Shown here piece by piece: positions 9,372 to 19,217 of a stretch of 64,000 nucleotides of DNA (the stretch's first letter is position 1; each line of letters starts with the position of its first letter). Below the pieces are notes generated by a model. It was not told where the DNA came from and did not search any database. It saw only the letters and a program-made list of their open reading frames with translations. Origin of the DNA: Sipunculus nudus (lineage: Eukaryota > Annelida > Sipuncula > Golfingiida > Sipunculidae). The stretch covers positions 27,833,956 to 27,897,955 of the forward strand of contig CM049312.1 in the NCBI GenBank assembly GCA_026874595.1, in the 5' to 3' direction. The position numbers and the translations under genes are program-made.

Positions 9372-9610
9372 AGCTTACATGGAACTGTTGGCCGTGGCCA
9401 ATACATTTGTTTAATCAACCATTTTCCGTACATATACGCAGCGTAATATGCCATGAACCTATTTGCATATACCGAAACTGGTAATGGTGATCACGTGATA
9501 ACCACGAGTCATATATATTACACTCGTCACACGGGGTAAACCGCGTGCGTCATTTGGTATATGCGGGGGCAGTGAACTGACAGTGATCACCGCGTGGCCT
9601 CTTTACCGGC
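9372..9610 (+). promoter_or_regulatory. Promoter region of the UL24-like gene
   Basis: This 239-bp gap holds an E-box palindrome (ATCACGTGAT, core 9492-9497) followed about 15 nt later by TATATATTA (9512-9520), some 95 nt before ATG 9611. An AT-rich run, CATTTGTTTAATC, is near 9403-9415. Confidence 0.5.
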
Positions 9611-11014
9611 ATGGAAAAACGTGTCCACCATGAGAGGTATCGTCTCCACAAGCAAGAACTGGTGTCAGAACTCACAAAGTTGTACACAGTGCAGAGATGT
9701 CGCGAGTTTGCTGCATGGAAATCTGCAGCGGCTAAAAACCCTTTACTTCGGAGAGCAGTTTCATCCTGGACCGCACATACGGGACATGTGTCACCCAAGG
9801 TGTTCCAGACGTTCGAATCGTACAACAAGGGCGTGATAGCCCCAGTCCTGGCAAACCTCGACCGCTGCCACGCCCGTTCGACAACGGCTGGTGAACGGTT
9901 CCACACGCGACTACAAAATCGTCTCTATAAAGTTACCAATTTGAAAGACGTGGTAGAAATCGCATTCGGAAATGCCCTATTTTGGCAAGCATCGAGTTCC
10001 GTGCAGGCCGCACACGCCGAATCAAACGCCAGGGGGTTTATACTAAGGGCGCTGACCATGTTGGAATGTTATCCGTTTAAAAAAGGCGAAGACATACCTA
10101 CGCCTGTTTTATTACAATGGGCCAAAGATGTTAAAGTTACCGTTGTATGTGAAACACCCGTCGGACCGCACATCCCAATATCAAACGTCGGTACTGCCTC
10201 AACAGAAAGCAACAGACCTTTGCCGACATGCAACTCTGTGAGGTGGCCACCACGTCGGAAAGTAAAACGGATGGATGCGAAGAAGCGCCTACAGCTGAAA
10301 GGGACGAGACGGCCGGATGTGGTACTGCTGGCCGCACACCCCAAAGGCCGTTGCGCATGGGTGTGTGTGGTCGAAGTGAAAAGTATCGGCTTCAACGCAA
10401 GTGTCCATAAACAGGATCTCATCCGCTCGCAATATCAACAAGTCGCCAGGACGTTCAAGTACTCCAGTATAGTGTCGCCTGTCTTTTCAAAAGAACGAAT
10501 TACGTTCGCGTGTCAATCGGCGTTTTACCAGGTTTGCGACACTACCTGGCGCCTGCGCGAGTTCTTGCATCGATCATCCGCAGCGCACTGGAGAAAGCGT
10601 GCACAGCAACAGCACCGCATACACGCACTTCGCGTTCGTTTCAGTTCATACGTGTGGGTTGGAAAGACGTGCTGTCGCGTGAGACGTTTCACTGTTAAGG
10701 AAAAAGCAGATGCCACAAACGATAAAAGGGACAGCGCATCCGAGCGAACATTTCAACCTCAAACAGGCTGTGGAGACGGGGGCCAATTCTCGAACGTGGC
10801 CTTTTCAGAAATGGTGTTCTGCTCTCAAGAATGCGGATATGTTCTTCCTATTGGCGAAGGACGAAGCAAGTGTGAAGGCGGCGCCCCCGCAGGGCCCATA
10901 TGTACGTTCCGCGCACCAACTGACCTGTCTGTGCTCGAACACGCCGACCGCTACACAAAAGCGATGTATGAACTGGTGACAACCGTCTGCCCGATTGAGA
11001 AGTACACACAGTAG
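9611..11014 (+). CDS. UL24-like: UL24-like PD-(D/E)XK nuclease family protein (467 aa)
   Basis: The pattern of herpesvirus UL24 (HCMV UL76, KSHV ORF20) is visible in order. 'AGERFHTRLQNRLYK' at residues 93-107 matches the family's AG-x-R-x-H-x-R-x4-L segment. 'VTVVCETPVG' at 176-185 supplies the conserved strand with Glu181. 'RRPDVVLL' (Asp236) is followed by 'VCVVEVKS' (Glu255, Lys257), completing the PD-ExK core, and then a basic/Gln helix ('IRSQYQQVARTF'). Relative to the family there is an insert of about 45 residues between the second and third motifs, plus long N- and C-terminal extensions. In other herpesviruses UL24 proteins are nuclear and linked to nucleolar disruption and cell-cycle arrest. 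Motif order makes the call fairly strong. Confidence 0.7.
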   Translation: MEKRVHHERYRLHKQELVSELTKLYTVQRCREFAAWKSAAAKNPLLRRAVSSWTAHTGHVSPKVFQTFESYNKGVIAPVLANLDRCHARSTTAGERFHTRLQNRLYKVTNLKDVVEIAFGNALFWQASSSVQAAHAESNARGFILRALTMLECYPFKKGEDIPTPVLLQWAKDVKVTVVCETPVGPHIPISNVGTASTESNRPLPTCNSVRWPPRRKVKRMDAKKRLQLKGTRRPDVVLLAAHPKGRCAWVCVVEVKSIGFNASVHKQDLIRSQYQQVARTFKYSSIVSPVFSKERITFACQSAFYQVCDTTWRLREFLHRSSAAHWRKRAQQQHRIHALRVRFSSYVWVGKTCCRVRRFTVKEKADATNDKRDSASERTFQPQTGCGDGGQFSNVAFSEMVFCSQECGYVLPIGEGRSKCEGGAPAGPICTFRAPTDLSVLEHADRYTKAMYELVTTVCPIEKYTQ

Positions 11015-11189
11015 CGTAGAGTGCTAATAATATTCAACTGCACGGGTACCTCAAAGATCAGGATGCATATGGGGCAGCAGGTTAGACTGATAGAGCATGT
11101 AGGCGCGCGCTTGTCTCGCATGGTCAATGGCATGCGGTGGCTTTATTGGCTTAGAGTTGGAAGTTCCTGACACACATATCACTTTATGA
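11015..11189. other. Short intergenic spacer
   Basis: A 175-bp spacer between two rightward genes. It has no clear TATA box or polyadenylation signal; 'GGCTTTATTGGC' near 11140 is the only AT-rich patch. Confidence 0.3.
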
Positions 11190-12770
11190 ATGCGGTCTTC
11201 TCATGCCATGGCTCAATGGCGCGGAGATCCACATGATACTACTAGCGGACGAAGAAGAAGTGATCATTTGTTCGAAAATGGCACACTGGAGTCGGACAAA
11301 GAGTTCCACCGCAGGCTTGAAATACTGGACAGCGGGACGTGTTCTGGTGCTAACATTTCTGCGTGGACACCTGACAACGCCGTCATGTCACAGTCTACCG
11401 CCAATAACCGTTTGCCTCCCTTGTACCATGTTTTACTGGTTCATTCCGCTCGTACCAGGGAGAGTCTGAGGACTGCAAGACTCAAAATGCGCACCATGAG
11501 GGACGGGTACCTACCGCTTTTACGGCTGAAAGCGAAACGGCTGCACGATGAAGCTGTGACAGACGTCCACGACCGATACCGGACAGAGTTGTTGGACCTC
11601 ATACGGTTAATGGAACCGGGGACCCAGGACGCGCTGTGCATCGCCGGGGAAAGGGTTAAGGGGTTAGCCGAAGACTTTTTACGACGGACCACAGGCGACA
11701 CCGCCCGTGCTGCTGAACTCACGGATGCACTCATGGGACATTTGACAACACTGAACGACGCATTCAGTCGACGGCCTCCAGAAATGGTCCATCCAGAGGA
11801 AGAGGACCAGCGCAGGTCTCGTAGCCCATTGCGTCAACCAACATCACGACCCTGCCCTGATGAACTGATGAGTCATGGAAACAAAGCAGACGCTTCTGTT
11901 CCCCCGCTCGTGGAGCAGCTGGTACCAATGATGGTAAAAACGGTAGATGGCCAGACACGTACTAAAAGGGCTTTGCAGACAATGAACATGTCAAAACGCG
12001 CGTTGCTTACGTGCCGCCAACGTTTACCTGCATTCCAACTTCCGACCGAGCATGCGAAAAGAGTACTCGCGGCTTCCACGCAACAGTGTGATCGCCCAGC
12101 ATTGCCCGTGTACGGTCCCGAGACACATTTACTTTTCCATATGATTACGTCAAAGGGGAAAAAAATAAAGGATTTCACCAGGTCACGTTTGTCCAGTTTG
12201 CAAGAGACATTGCTCCGGCATGAAATGGGACCAACCGACCCGTCCTTGGCTAACGTGAACCTGGTCCCGCCAGGCCGCCAGGGAAGCAGCGGGGCCTGGA
12301 GGGTGCCACAGGACAGTAAGGGTTCTTTCGTTACCGTCGCACCAGCATTCGTGCTCGCTGTCAACAACGCCGTGGCAGATGTCGGAACGTTGACCCACCA
12401 ACTGGACTGTGATGCGAACCGGCACTTCTCGGACCTCTACGCCGGCCTTTGGTACCTGTACGCTTGGTATGAGATATCGCAAAATAACCGTCAGATACAA
12501 TATGTGATGTCCCGCAGGTGGGCGGATGTCGTGGCGAGCACGCCAGTGGCTCTCGAGTGTTACTACGACATGTTCCTGACGGGGTTCAAATGCGGAAAGA
12601 AGGATTTAGGTTACAGACCACTGTTGCAAACTGGACTGGAATGGGAGGCCCTCCCTCCTTTAGGAGGTTTTCCAACGGCCGCCTCCGTATCGGGTTCTGT
12701 TGCTGCCACAACAGGTAACGAATCATGCTGGGAGGGAATACAAAATGGGATGCAAGTGAAAGTCATATGA
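11190..12770 (+). CDS. Unknown protein downstream of UL24-like gene; positional candidate for UL25/UL77-type capsid-vertex protein (526 aa)
   Basis: The ATG-started ORF has a Ser/Arg-rich N-terminus, an alpha-helical coiled-coil-like section (residues about 85-150, 'LRTARLKMRTMRDG'), a charged linker and a mixed C-terminal domain with many aromatics ('LYAGLWYLYAWYEISQNN'). It has no catalytic motif. In herpesviruses the UL24 gene is commonly followed on the same strand by UL25 (HSV) or UL77 (HCMV), the portal-capping/vertex protein, which also has an N-terminal coiled coil and similar length (about 550-640 aa). I see no diagnostic sequence motif, so the assignment rests on position only. Its last 46 bases overlap the next gene. 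Confidence 0.75.
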   Translation: MRSSHAMAQWRGDPHDTTSGRRRSDHLFENGTLESDKEFHRRLEILDSGTCSGANISAWTPDNAVMSQSTANNRLPPLYHVLLVHSARTRESLRTARLKMRTMRDGYLPLLRLKAKRLHDEAVTDVHDRYRTELLDLIRLMEPGTQDALCIAGERVKGLAEDFLRRTTGDTARAAELTDALMGHLTTLNDAFSRRPPEMVHPEEEDQRRSRSPLRQPTSRPCPDELMSHGNKADASVPPLVEQLVPMMVKTVDGQTRTKRALQTMNMSKRALLTCRQRLPAFQLPTEHAKRVLAASTQQCDRPALPVYGPETHLLFHMITSKGKKIKDFTRSRLSSLQETLLRHEMGPTDPSLANVNLVPPGRQGSSGAWRVPQDSKGSFVTVAPAFVLAVNNAVADVGTLTHQLDCDANRHFSDLYAGLWYLYAWYEISQNNRQIQYVMSRRWADVVASTPVALECYYDMFLTGFKCGKKDLGYRPLLQTGLEWEALPPLGGFPTAASVSGSVAATTGNESCWEGIQNGMQVKVI

Positions 12771-13789
12771 CGCACGTGGACCCCTTGAACCAAAAGGCAG
12801 ACTGGACACCTTACGTCGTGTGGCCACAGCCATCGTACGGCAGTGCGGAAAAGCTAATGACGTCCTCATGCCACACGGCAGACATGCTGTACACTATGGT
12901 CTTTGGTGCCACGCCCAGGGACGAGGAAGGGAACCCGAGCTACCGGTTAGAGGACAGGCCCATTCAGGCCGTTCTGACATACGAGAACGCATCAGATGAC
13001 TGCAGGGGCGTCTTCTACGCGTTGTACAAGTACAGTAGCGTTCGGCGAGCAGCAGTGCTCGGGATTAACGTCACGCTGCTGCTGTACGCTATAGGATGGC
13101 ACCGGACGAAACAAACATGGGAAGCGTTTACTTCATCTATTTTGATGTATTTGAAAGGTATGGATCGCCGAGTCACCACATCAAGCGCTTTCCCCGGTGT
13201 ATGGCTTTTGTGTCTGCTGAACGACAGGCAAGACCTGGCGGGTGCAGTCAAAGCGTACGAGGAAGAATGGGCCAAGCGTAGAGAATCAGAGAGTGCTGCT
13301 GAATCACGGGACACACTATACATCCCCGGAATGGAGATGCACGAATGGATGGACAGGCAATACGACGGGGCACCTTACGCTTTGTTAGTTCTTCGCCAGC
13401 TTGTATACAACCTGACAGATATTGATAAACTCTCCGCAGATATATGTTTGGACCCTACTGCAACTCTCCGCCTTGATGGTAAAAGACACAACAAAAAGTC
13501 ACAGAAACTTGCAAAAATACGGTCCTCTGTTCTGTTACTGCGCAACATAGCATTTCAGGAGGTTGAAAAAAATATAAACGCTTTGGGAATTTGTGCGGCA
13601 TCAAACATACAAGAGGGCACAGCAGCACACACAAAATGGTACATACTAAAGAACGCCATATACACCACCATGTACATGTTCAAACCCTTCGCAAACAATC
13701 TGTACTCGACCCCCAAAGGTCATGATTACGTATGGCAATTCATAACACAAGGTTTCACGCATAAGGAAGAACCCAATGTTTTTATGTGA
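12725..13789 (+). CDS. Unknown protein overlapping its upstream neighbour (354 aa)
   Basis: The ATG lies inside the 3' end of the preceding gene, giving a 46-bp overlap in a different frame. The protein is mostly helical with one hydrophobic patch near residues 110-132 ('AAVLGINVTLLLYAIGW'), too short and polar-flanked to be a sure membrane segment. No family is recognised. The overlap suggests coupled expression or a shared 3' end with its neighbour. An AATAAA at about 13931 lies past the stop. Confidence 0.75.
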   Translation: MLGGNTKWDASESHMTHVDPLNQKADWTPYVVWPQPSYGSAEKLMTSSCHTADMLYTMVFGATPRDEEGNPSYRLEDRPIQAVLTYENASDDCRGVFYALYKYSSVRRAAVLGINVTLLLYAIGWHRTKQTWEAFTSSILMYLKGMDRRVTTSSAFPGVWLLCLLNDRQDLAGAVKAYEEEWAKRRESESAAESRDTLYIPGMEMHEWMDRQYDGAPYALLVLRQLVYNLTDIDKLSADICLDPTATLRLDGKRHNKKSQKLAKIRSSVLLLRNIAFQEVEKNINALGICAASNIQEGTAAHTKWYILKNAIYTTMYMFKPFANNLYSTPKGHDYVWQFITQGFTHKEEPNVFM

Positions 13790-14020
13790 ATGTCGTATTC
13801 GAGAATGGCATCCATACACACGCATACTTATACACATTTGAATAGATTCACAAAAGATATTGCATAATGCTTAAGTATAATATGTCAAACTGATATTTTG
13901 TGAACACTGTTGCTTTATATTATATATCAACAATAAAACAGTTGTATGTCCATGATCTATTGTTTGTTATACATACATAGATATGTGTGTGTATTGAAAC
14001 ATTAGTTTATATTTTGCTAT
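13790..14020. terminator. Convergent polyadenylation region
   Basis: AT-rich spacer between convergent genes, with CAATAAAACA near 13930 for the rightward unit. Many TATA/ATAT runs occur, but no ORF of interest. Confidence 0.5.
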
Positions 14021-17000
14021 TTAAAGTTTGTAAGGTTCGACAGCGGGGGTGAGTCCTGATGTGGAGGTCCACGCCTGACACGTCATTTCTAATGTGTCCC
14101 ACGGCACCTGCTGCTGCTTTTCGTTCACGTCTCCGTCAACAGCCCACAAGGCGTGGCGTTTCTGTTGAAGCCATGTGAAATAAGCGTAAACGCCATTTAC
14201 AGGTGACAAGGACCCAACTGACGGGTCGGCTGTGCAGTCGTACAAAGCGGACACGAAATCGCCATTGCGGGACCTGTAAGCTGTGCTTTGCCCGCTGAGA
14301 ACAGAATCGGTCTTCCGCCCTACCCTGCCAAAACGGTCAGTTGGTCCGTGGCGTGCTCGTTGTGCGCAAGGGTCGTAATCGGCCGAGCACAACTGCAATG
14401 GTTTACACGCTGCAGGCGAAAACCGTTTGCGGAGTGTGCGCGCCAGCTGCGGCATATGGGGCCCGCTCCCGACGGCCACTGAACCCCACGTATATACCAA
14501 CGGGCAGTCTTCGGACTGATCGGAATCTCCGTCCGAAGCGGTGCTTTTTTCTGCGCCGCCCCGCGTGTCTCTTAAGTTGTAGACGCACGAAATCAGACGT
14601 GACGCCAGAAAATTTAATGGGCACTCATTGGCGCGTTCCGTGTTTTGCATGGCCCTCTGCATTGCAACGTCGAGCTCTCCTACGCTTTCAATGACACGCC
14701 GATGGGACTCCACAAGTGCGTGCAGGGTGTGTGGGTTGCTGGCTTTCGGGTACGTGGCGGAACAGCATTTGTGAAGATTGCACGGCAAAGACGCGGTGAC
14801 TGACCTGTTTTCATCAACGTCGGCGTCCTCGACCGCCACGCATTCCGGCGTCTTGCCCGTGTTGCCCCCCACAGGGGTAACGTGAATATTTTTGATACGT
14901 AGACGTGTGGTGCACTTAATTGGGACGAGGACAGACAGTGCCACACCTGGAAACTTCCTTGCTTTCACCGCGCGTGTGTACCTGACCATTTTCCCTGGAA
15001 TGCGTGACACGTTCGTTGGTCTGTGGTGGTCCACGCAAAAATTAACATTCACGACGACAATACCGGGAACGTTCCGGGTCAAGTGGTGCTGCGCAACCGG
15101 GTCGGAAATGTGGGCACACACATGCCGTTGGAGTTCCGAGAGAAGGAGATTCTGTATACCTCCCCTGTTGTTGTTGGTCCGTTGGATCATGAGCCCTTGA
15201 CTACGTTGAGCACTTCTAGAGAATGTTGCACCGGAATGATTTTTTACGGTCCCTTCAGAACTGTACGTGGTCATCCTGGGGCCGCTGAACGTGACGTACA
15301 CGCGATTCGTATCAAAAGCCGTGCCTCCCCATGCAAGGTGTACGGCACCTGCCGTATCACCGCTTCCAAGTACGGCGCCCCCTTGACTGGAACTGCCCCA
15401 GACGGAAATATACGGAGACGCCAGGGGGATCTTCCCATAAACAGGGTGAGGCATTTTGCAGTCGTCAGAACCCGTCGCACGCCAGACAACCTGGGTGGCA
15501 TCGTCATTAAAAGACAGACACTGCAGCACGTGCACATCCAGCAAACCCGGATCGGGTCGCTGGTCTGTGTCTGGAACGCTTGACGCCTGGCGCGCCGACC
15601 GATAGACATCACTCAGTGCTTCGTCTGAATTGAAGGGAGCGGGTACAGGATGGACATTAGGGTTCCGTATAAGATCGTTCAGCGTTTCCAAAATCCCGAC
15701 GAAGCGCGCAGAAGCTGCAGTGCCCTCTTGCGCGTTCTGTGGATGAACGTTCTGCCAGTTGTTGGTTTTCCACGGCATAACGTCTCGCCATTCCCTGTGT
15801 AGAGACACGGTCGCGGGGACATAGTGAGCCTTCCACCAGGCTGTGGCCGGACACGAGACGTGACTCTCCGACACGTCTGTCGCATCTCGTGCATGGCCAC
15901 ACCGTCTCGGAGAAACCGCGCAACCGACTGCAAGATGTAACAGTAACCGTTTGATCTGAACAGACCTGCACCCGAATCCAAGAAGACAACTCGTCGGGTG
16001 TCTCTGACCGCTCCCTGACTCATTGTCCAGGCCGACCTTTTCATGATCTGCCTGCCATTCCAAAATGTCCCAGCATTCAGGGCAAGGTGTTTCAGCCGGC
16101 CCCTCTGCTTCAGTCCTTTTGTGACAGAAGTGGTCCGTTTGTGGCGCAACTGACGGAAACCAAACCCAGAACATGTCGCTGTTTTTGTTCCATTTCTTTT
16201 TAGAAGGTCCAGTCTTCTCATCTTTCACACAGCTGCGCGGCGAAGTTGATTGGAAACCACCTCGGGTGAGCACGTCGGGAATTAGACTAGACCTGTGGTG
16301 CCAAGGCACACTGAAACTGCGGGCCCGAGGATCGTGGGAACTAGGCGGTTTGAAACGCAAGAGGCCCTGGGACGTACGGTATGCTTTCAGGAAGAGGTCG
16401 TGCCTGTAAGCCTTTATGCCCGGCACGCCTACGAAACCGTCCACCTCCGTGAACGGGATGCAAACCTCGTTGGCCTGTCGATTGACTTGGCTCACGAGGT
16501 TTCTGCACGTGTTCAACAGGTGGTGCACAGCATGACATATGTTCCACACACCTTCACCACGTTTGATAAAAGTTACTCTTTCGTTTGCGGCCTGCGCCAG
16601 CGCATCTGCGATCTGTTCAGTACGCAAGATGGCATTGTACTCCCCGAACATGCCTGTGTCTACAGCGTATTGCATCCAGGCGACGTTTGCAGCCTCCCAC
16701 CACCCCGCTGCTGCGGTACGGCGCAGAGTCTGAACGGGAATCGGCCGCGCCTTTTCTGCCAGGGCGTTCTGTATGAATACAGGGTACTTATGACTGCATA
16801 TACCTATGGCACGTTCAGGGGACAAAAGTCTGCACAGGAGATACAAGAGCGCTGAATCGGGCACGCGACTCAGAGAAGGTAAGCATGCTTCCATTAGCAT
16901 GCGGTCGAACAACGTGTGGAAGTGTTCAGCTGGACGCGTGGACGGGTTGCTACCTGACACCGCCCATGAATCTAAATGTGGCTTACAACTGACATGGCCT

Positions 17001-17713
17001 GAAGGCCACACGATAAAAAAACGAGACCTGACGCACGTCCGCGTTTCCAGGCACAGGCGTTTTGCTGACGGGGCCCGTCCGTCAGTATCGTCCAGATCTG
17101 GTTGACATGTTCCCGCGTAACGGCAGAAACCGGCCGATGCTCTGTTCCATTCAGGTGTAGCGTTCCAAGCAGGGGGCTGCTTGCCACAACGAGCAGACAG
17201 GCCGTTCCACGTGTCCGTCACGTCGTAAGCTAGCACGTCGCGTGCCAACTCTTCTTTTGCTGAGTCCTGATATGGACATATCACCCTGACATGCACAACA
17301 CCCGCCCCTTCGACCATCCGTGTCGCGGCATGTTCCAGTGCCACGATGAAACGGTGACGTAAATGTTCTGATATATCATCGGCACCCGGTGTGCAGAAAC
17401 GGGCCAGCAAGACAGCCACTTTTGTCATACGGACACCGTCCACATCCGGCACGGGCTGTGACACGCACCACCGGGTCCCGCAAGCCTTTACAACGCTGTC
17501 GACCAGTTCAACTTCTCTCTTGTAGTCAGCGTGAGTGGAGGGTGGGAACGGGAAACTGCGCGCAAACAGGTGACCGAATATCTGAAGGAGACGACGGTGA
17601 TCCCAACCGTCTTTTGATTGTGCATGATAATCCCTCACCTTGTGTACTGGGACCCATTCATCAAGGATGCAAGGTGTGTCGATCCTGGCAGAAACCTGGC
17701 ACAGGTCCTCCAT
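14021..17713 (-). CDS. Large protein of unknown function (1230 aa)
   Basis: The frame opens at a TTG (17746); the first ATG is 17713 ('MEDLCQVSARID'), chosen as start. The protein is Cys/His-rich over its whole length, with clusters 'CPECWDILEW', 'CLLGFGCRS' and 'CNLHKCC' that may bind zinc. There is no signal peptide or clear membrane span. Length and scattered Cys/His would fit a herpesvirus primase-like or large tegument protein, but I could not identify catalytic residues and do not assign one. It is the largest gene of a leftward run that ends at the terminase. Confidence 0.8.
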   Translation of the reverse strand: MEDLCQVSARIDTPCILDEWVPVHKVRDYHAQSKDGWDHRRLLQIFGHLFARSFPFPPSTHADYKREVELVDSVVKACGTRWCVSQPVPDVDGVRMTKVAVLLARFCTPGADDISEHLRHRFIVALEHAATRMVEGAGVVHVRVICPYQDSAKEELARDVLAYDVTDTWNGLSARCGKQPPAWNATPEWNRASAGFCRYAGTCQPDLDDTDGRAPSAKRLCLETRTCVRSRFFIVWPSGHVSCKPHLDSWAVSGSNPSTRPAEHFHTLFDRMLMEACLPSLSRVPDSALLYLLCRLLSPERAIGICSHKYPVFIQNALAEKARPIPVQTLRRTAAAGWWEAANVAWMQYAVDTGMFGEYNAILRTEQIADALAQAANERVTFIKRGEGVWNICHAVHHLLNTCRNLVSQVNRQANEVCIPFTEVDGFVGVPGIKAYRHDLFLKAYRTSQGLLRFKPPSSHDPRARSFSVPWHHRSSLIPDVLTRGGFQSTSPRSCVKDEKTGPSKKKWNKNSDMFWVWFPSVAPQTDHFCHKRTEAEGPAETPCPECWDILEWQADHEKVGLDNESGSGQRHPTSCLLGFGCRSVQIKRLLLHLAVGCAVSPRRCGHARDATDVSESHVSCPATAWWKAHYVPATVSLHREWRDVMPWKTNNWQNVHPQNAQEGTAASARFVGILETLNDLIRNPNVHPVPAPFNSDEALSDVYRSARQASSVPDTDQRPDPGLLDVHVLQCLSFNDDATQVVWRATGSDDCKMPHPVYGKIPLASPYISVWGSSSQGGAVLGSGDTAGAVHLAWGGTAFDTNRVYVTFSGPRMTTYSSEGTVKNHSGATFSRSAQRSQGLMIQRTNNNRGGIQNLLLSELQRHVCAHISDPVAQHHLTRNVPGIVVVNVNFCVDHHRPTNVSRIPGKMVRYTRAVKARKFPGVALSVLVPIKCTTRLRIKNIHVTPVGGNTGKTPECVAVEDADVDENRSVTASLPCNLHKCCSATYPKASNPHTLHALVESHRRVIESVGELDVAMQRAMQNTERANECPLNFLASRLISCVYNLRDTRGGAEKSTASDGDSDQSEDCPLVYTWGSVAVGSGPHMPQLARTLRKRFSPAACKPLQLCSADYDPCAQRARHGPTDRFGRVGRKTDSVLSGQSTAYRSRNGDFVSALYDCTADPSVGSLSPVNGVYAYFTWLQQKRHALWAVDGDVNEKQQQVPWDTLEMTCQAWTSTSGLTPAVEPYKL

Positions 17714-18022
17714 CCCGCTTCCTCTCTCCACAGCCTGTAACTGCAATTATGATATGCAACACACTGGCTAACATCGGTGCGTGTCTGTTTTTTTTATACA
17801 TCCTAATCTGCTACTGAATCATGATCACGTGATCACGTGATCTATCTGGCGTAAGAAGACTGCTATGAATGACACATCCATCACACACAATAATGCTATA
17901 CCACACACCTTTTTCGAATAAAAACAAACAACAGCGTGCCATATTTTTTATTGCATTTACAATCCACCATGTACATTGCTCATATATATATAGAGCGAGA
18001 GAAAGATGTTTTTCATGCCTTG
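17714..18022. other. Intergenic region with a 20-bp perfect palindrome
   Basis: A 309-bp gap upstream of the leftward 1230-aa gene and past the 3' end of the next leftward gene. It contains the double E-box palindrome at 17823-17842 and a run of TATATATATA near 17980-17990. An AT-rich stretch carries TTTATT (minus-strand AATAAA, about 17946) for the gene ending at 18023. Confidence 0.5.
17823..17842. promoter_or_regulatory. Perfect 20-bp palindrome of two E-boxes
   Basis: GATCACGTGATCACGTGATC equals its own reverse complement and contains two CACGTG cores, at 17826 and 17834. It lies about 110 bp upstream of the 1230-aa gene start. It is a likely protein-binding site; I cannot tell whether it acts in transcription or replication. 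Confidence 0.5.
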
Positions 18023-19204
18023 TCAATGCAATACAACTCTTTTCAGGAACGTTGCTGCATCGTATATGTCTCTCGTGAAGTTTCCCGGGATGACATGGAG
18101 GCGCAACCACGAGATCGCGTCTATAGACCTGTGGCCACCACAAACGTATAAGCACATAAAAAACAAAGCTGTACAAATACACGAAAATACTAAGTACACC
18201 TTACATGCATACAGTCGGCGAACGTGGCACAAAAAAACCAGCAGAACCAGACTCGAGACACTCGTCAGAAACCACGTAAGTACACGCACCACATTACAAA
18301 CGAGGCTGCTGGAGAACCGAGGCCATATGTGCGTTCTCCTAAAGCGCATCCACAGTTTCCTGAAAGGTAGGTTCGGATCGGACGCCGCCAGCAGGCTGTG
18401 CAAGGTGGTCTTAGATCGTCCGTACAGTCCTGTCCTTTCCTGGCATTTCGAATCAGCATTACGGGACCAAAATTCGGCGACTGCCCTGTCTTCTTCCTGT
18501 AAAATGTTCCTTGAACGGTTCACCAGACTACCGTCGTATTTCACGGCTGATCCCGCCTGCATGCGCTTCTTGTAATTCACAAGACGCAGAGGATATACTG
18601 GCCCGGCTGTAGTCTGCACGTCCTGCGATACCCGTTCCAAACATATGGCGTCTTCCTCGACACTTTCACTTTCTGTTTCGGAATCTGTGCAGTATACAGA
18701 GCAATCAGAGTCACTGGAACTGTCTTCGTTGTCATCAACGACGTCGCTGTGAGTGACGCGCGGATGCCGCAGGAAACTGTGTAAGGGGACCATGCAAGGC
18801 ATCTCACCCGCGCTGGTTTCACCCAGCGGCTGGATGTACTCGGTATTCACCTTGTGATACGTCATGTCGCAGTCTGGCTCTGTTTCCGACCCGGGGCGTC
18901 TCACGATGGACACGAGTCCACCAGCAGCCTGACTCATTAATTTCAGATACCATGTCCCCGACCCGTCCAGCACCCGTAATACTTTGTACAGCGAAGATAG
19001 GCTAACCCGTTTGATACCTGCGCAGCTGCCGATGTTGACGCAGGCGGGTGTATTGGGATCAGAAACAGACGGACATACATGTTCCCCCAATAACCTGAAA
19101 TCCAAAGAATGTTTGGGGTTTTCATATTGCACGTGAGCCTGCACGACGTCCCGAAGTGCGGGCGGCCGTTCACTTCCCTTCCCTGCAGCGTGATCCTCAA
19201 ACAT
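18023..19204 (-). CDS. C-terminally membrane-anchored protein (393 aa)
   Basis: ATG-started ORF. The N-terminal 170 residues form a compact domain with several Cys and no signal peptide. Residues about 170-205 are a Ser/Asp/Glu-rich acidic stretch ('EDSSSDSDCSVYCTDSETES') that looks like a casein-kinase-2 substrate. Two hydrophobic segments lie near residues 300-330 ('VVRVLTWFLTSVSSLVLLVFL') and 335-358, leaving a short basic tail. A cytosolic or nucleoplasmic N-domain with C-terminal anchoring is the topology of nuclear-egress UL34 proteins, but those usually have one span, and I see no specific motif. Function unassigned. Confidence 0.75.
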   Translation of the reverse strand: MFEDHAAGKGSERPPALRDVVQAHVQYENPKHSLDFRLLGEHVCPSVSDPNTPACVNIGSCAGIKRVSLSSLYKVLRVLDGSGTWYLKLMSQAAGGLVSIVRRPGSETEPDCDMTYHKVNTEYIQPLGETSAGEMPCMVPLHSFLRHPRVTHSDVVDDNEDSSSDSDCSVYCTDSETESESVEEDAICLERVSQDVQTTAGPVYPLRLVNYKKRMQAGSAVKYDGSLVNRSRNILQEEDRAVAEFWSRNADSKCQERTGLYGRSKTTLHSLLAASDPNLPFRKLWMRFRRTHIWPRFSSSLVCNVVRVLTWFLTSVSSLVLLVFLCHVRRLYACKVYLVFSCICTALFFMCLYVCGGHRSIDAISWLRLHVIPGNFTRDIYDAATFLKRVVLH

Positions 19205-19217
19205 GCCTTCCCTGACC

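Noticed and set aside
15023-15583. 186-codon plus-strand frame inside the 1230-aa gene
   Set aside because: Antisense shadow; no promoter, no recognisable domain and composition set by the other strand.
14021-17713. Helicase-primase primase (UL52-like)
   Set aside because: Length and Cys/His clusters fit loosely, but I could not find the catalytic Asp pair or the typical C-terminal zinc finger, so no function was assigned.
18023-19204. Nuclear egress UL34-like protein
   Set aside because: Two C-terminal hydrophobic segments rather than one, and no motif support.
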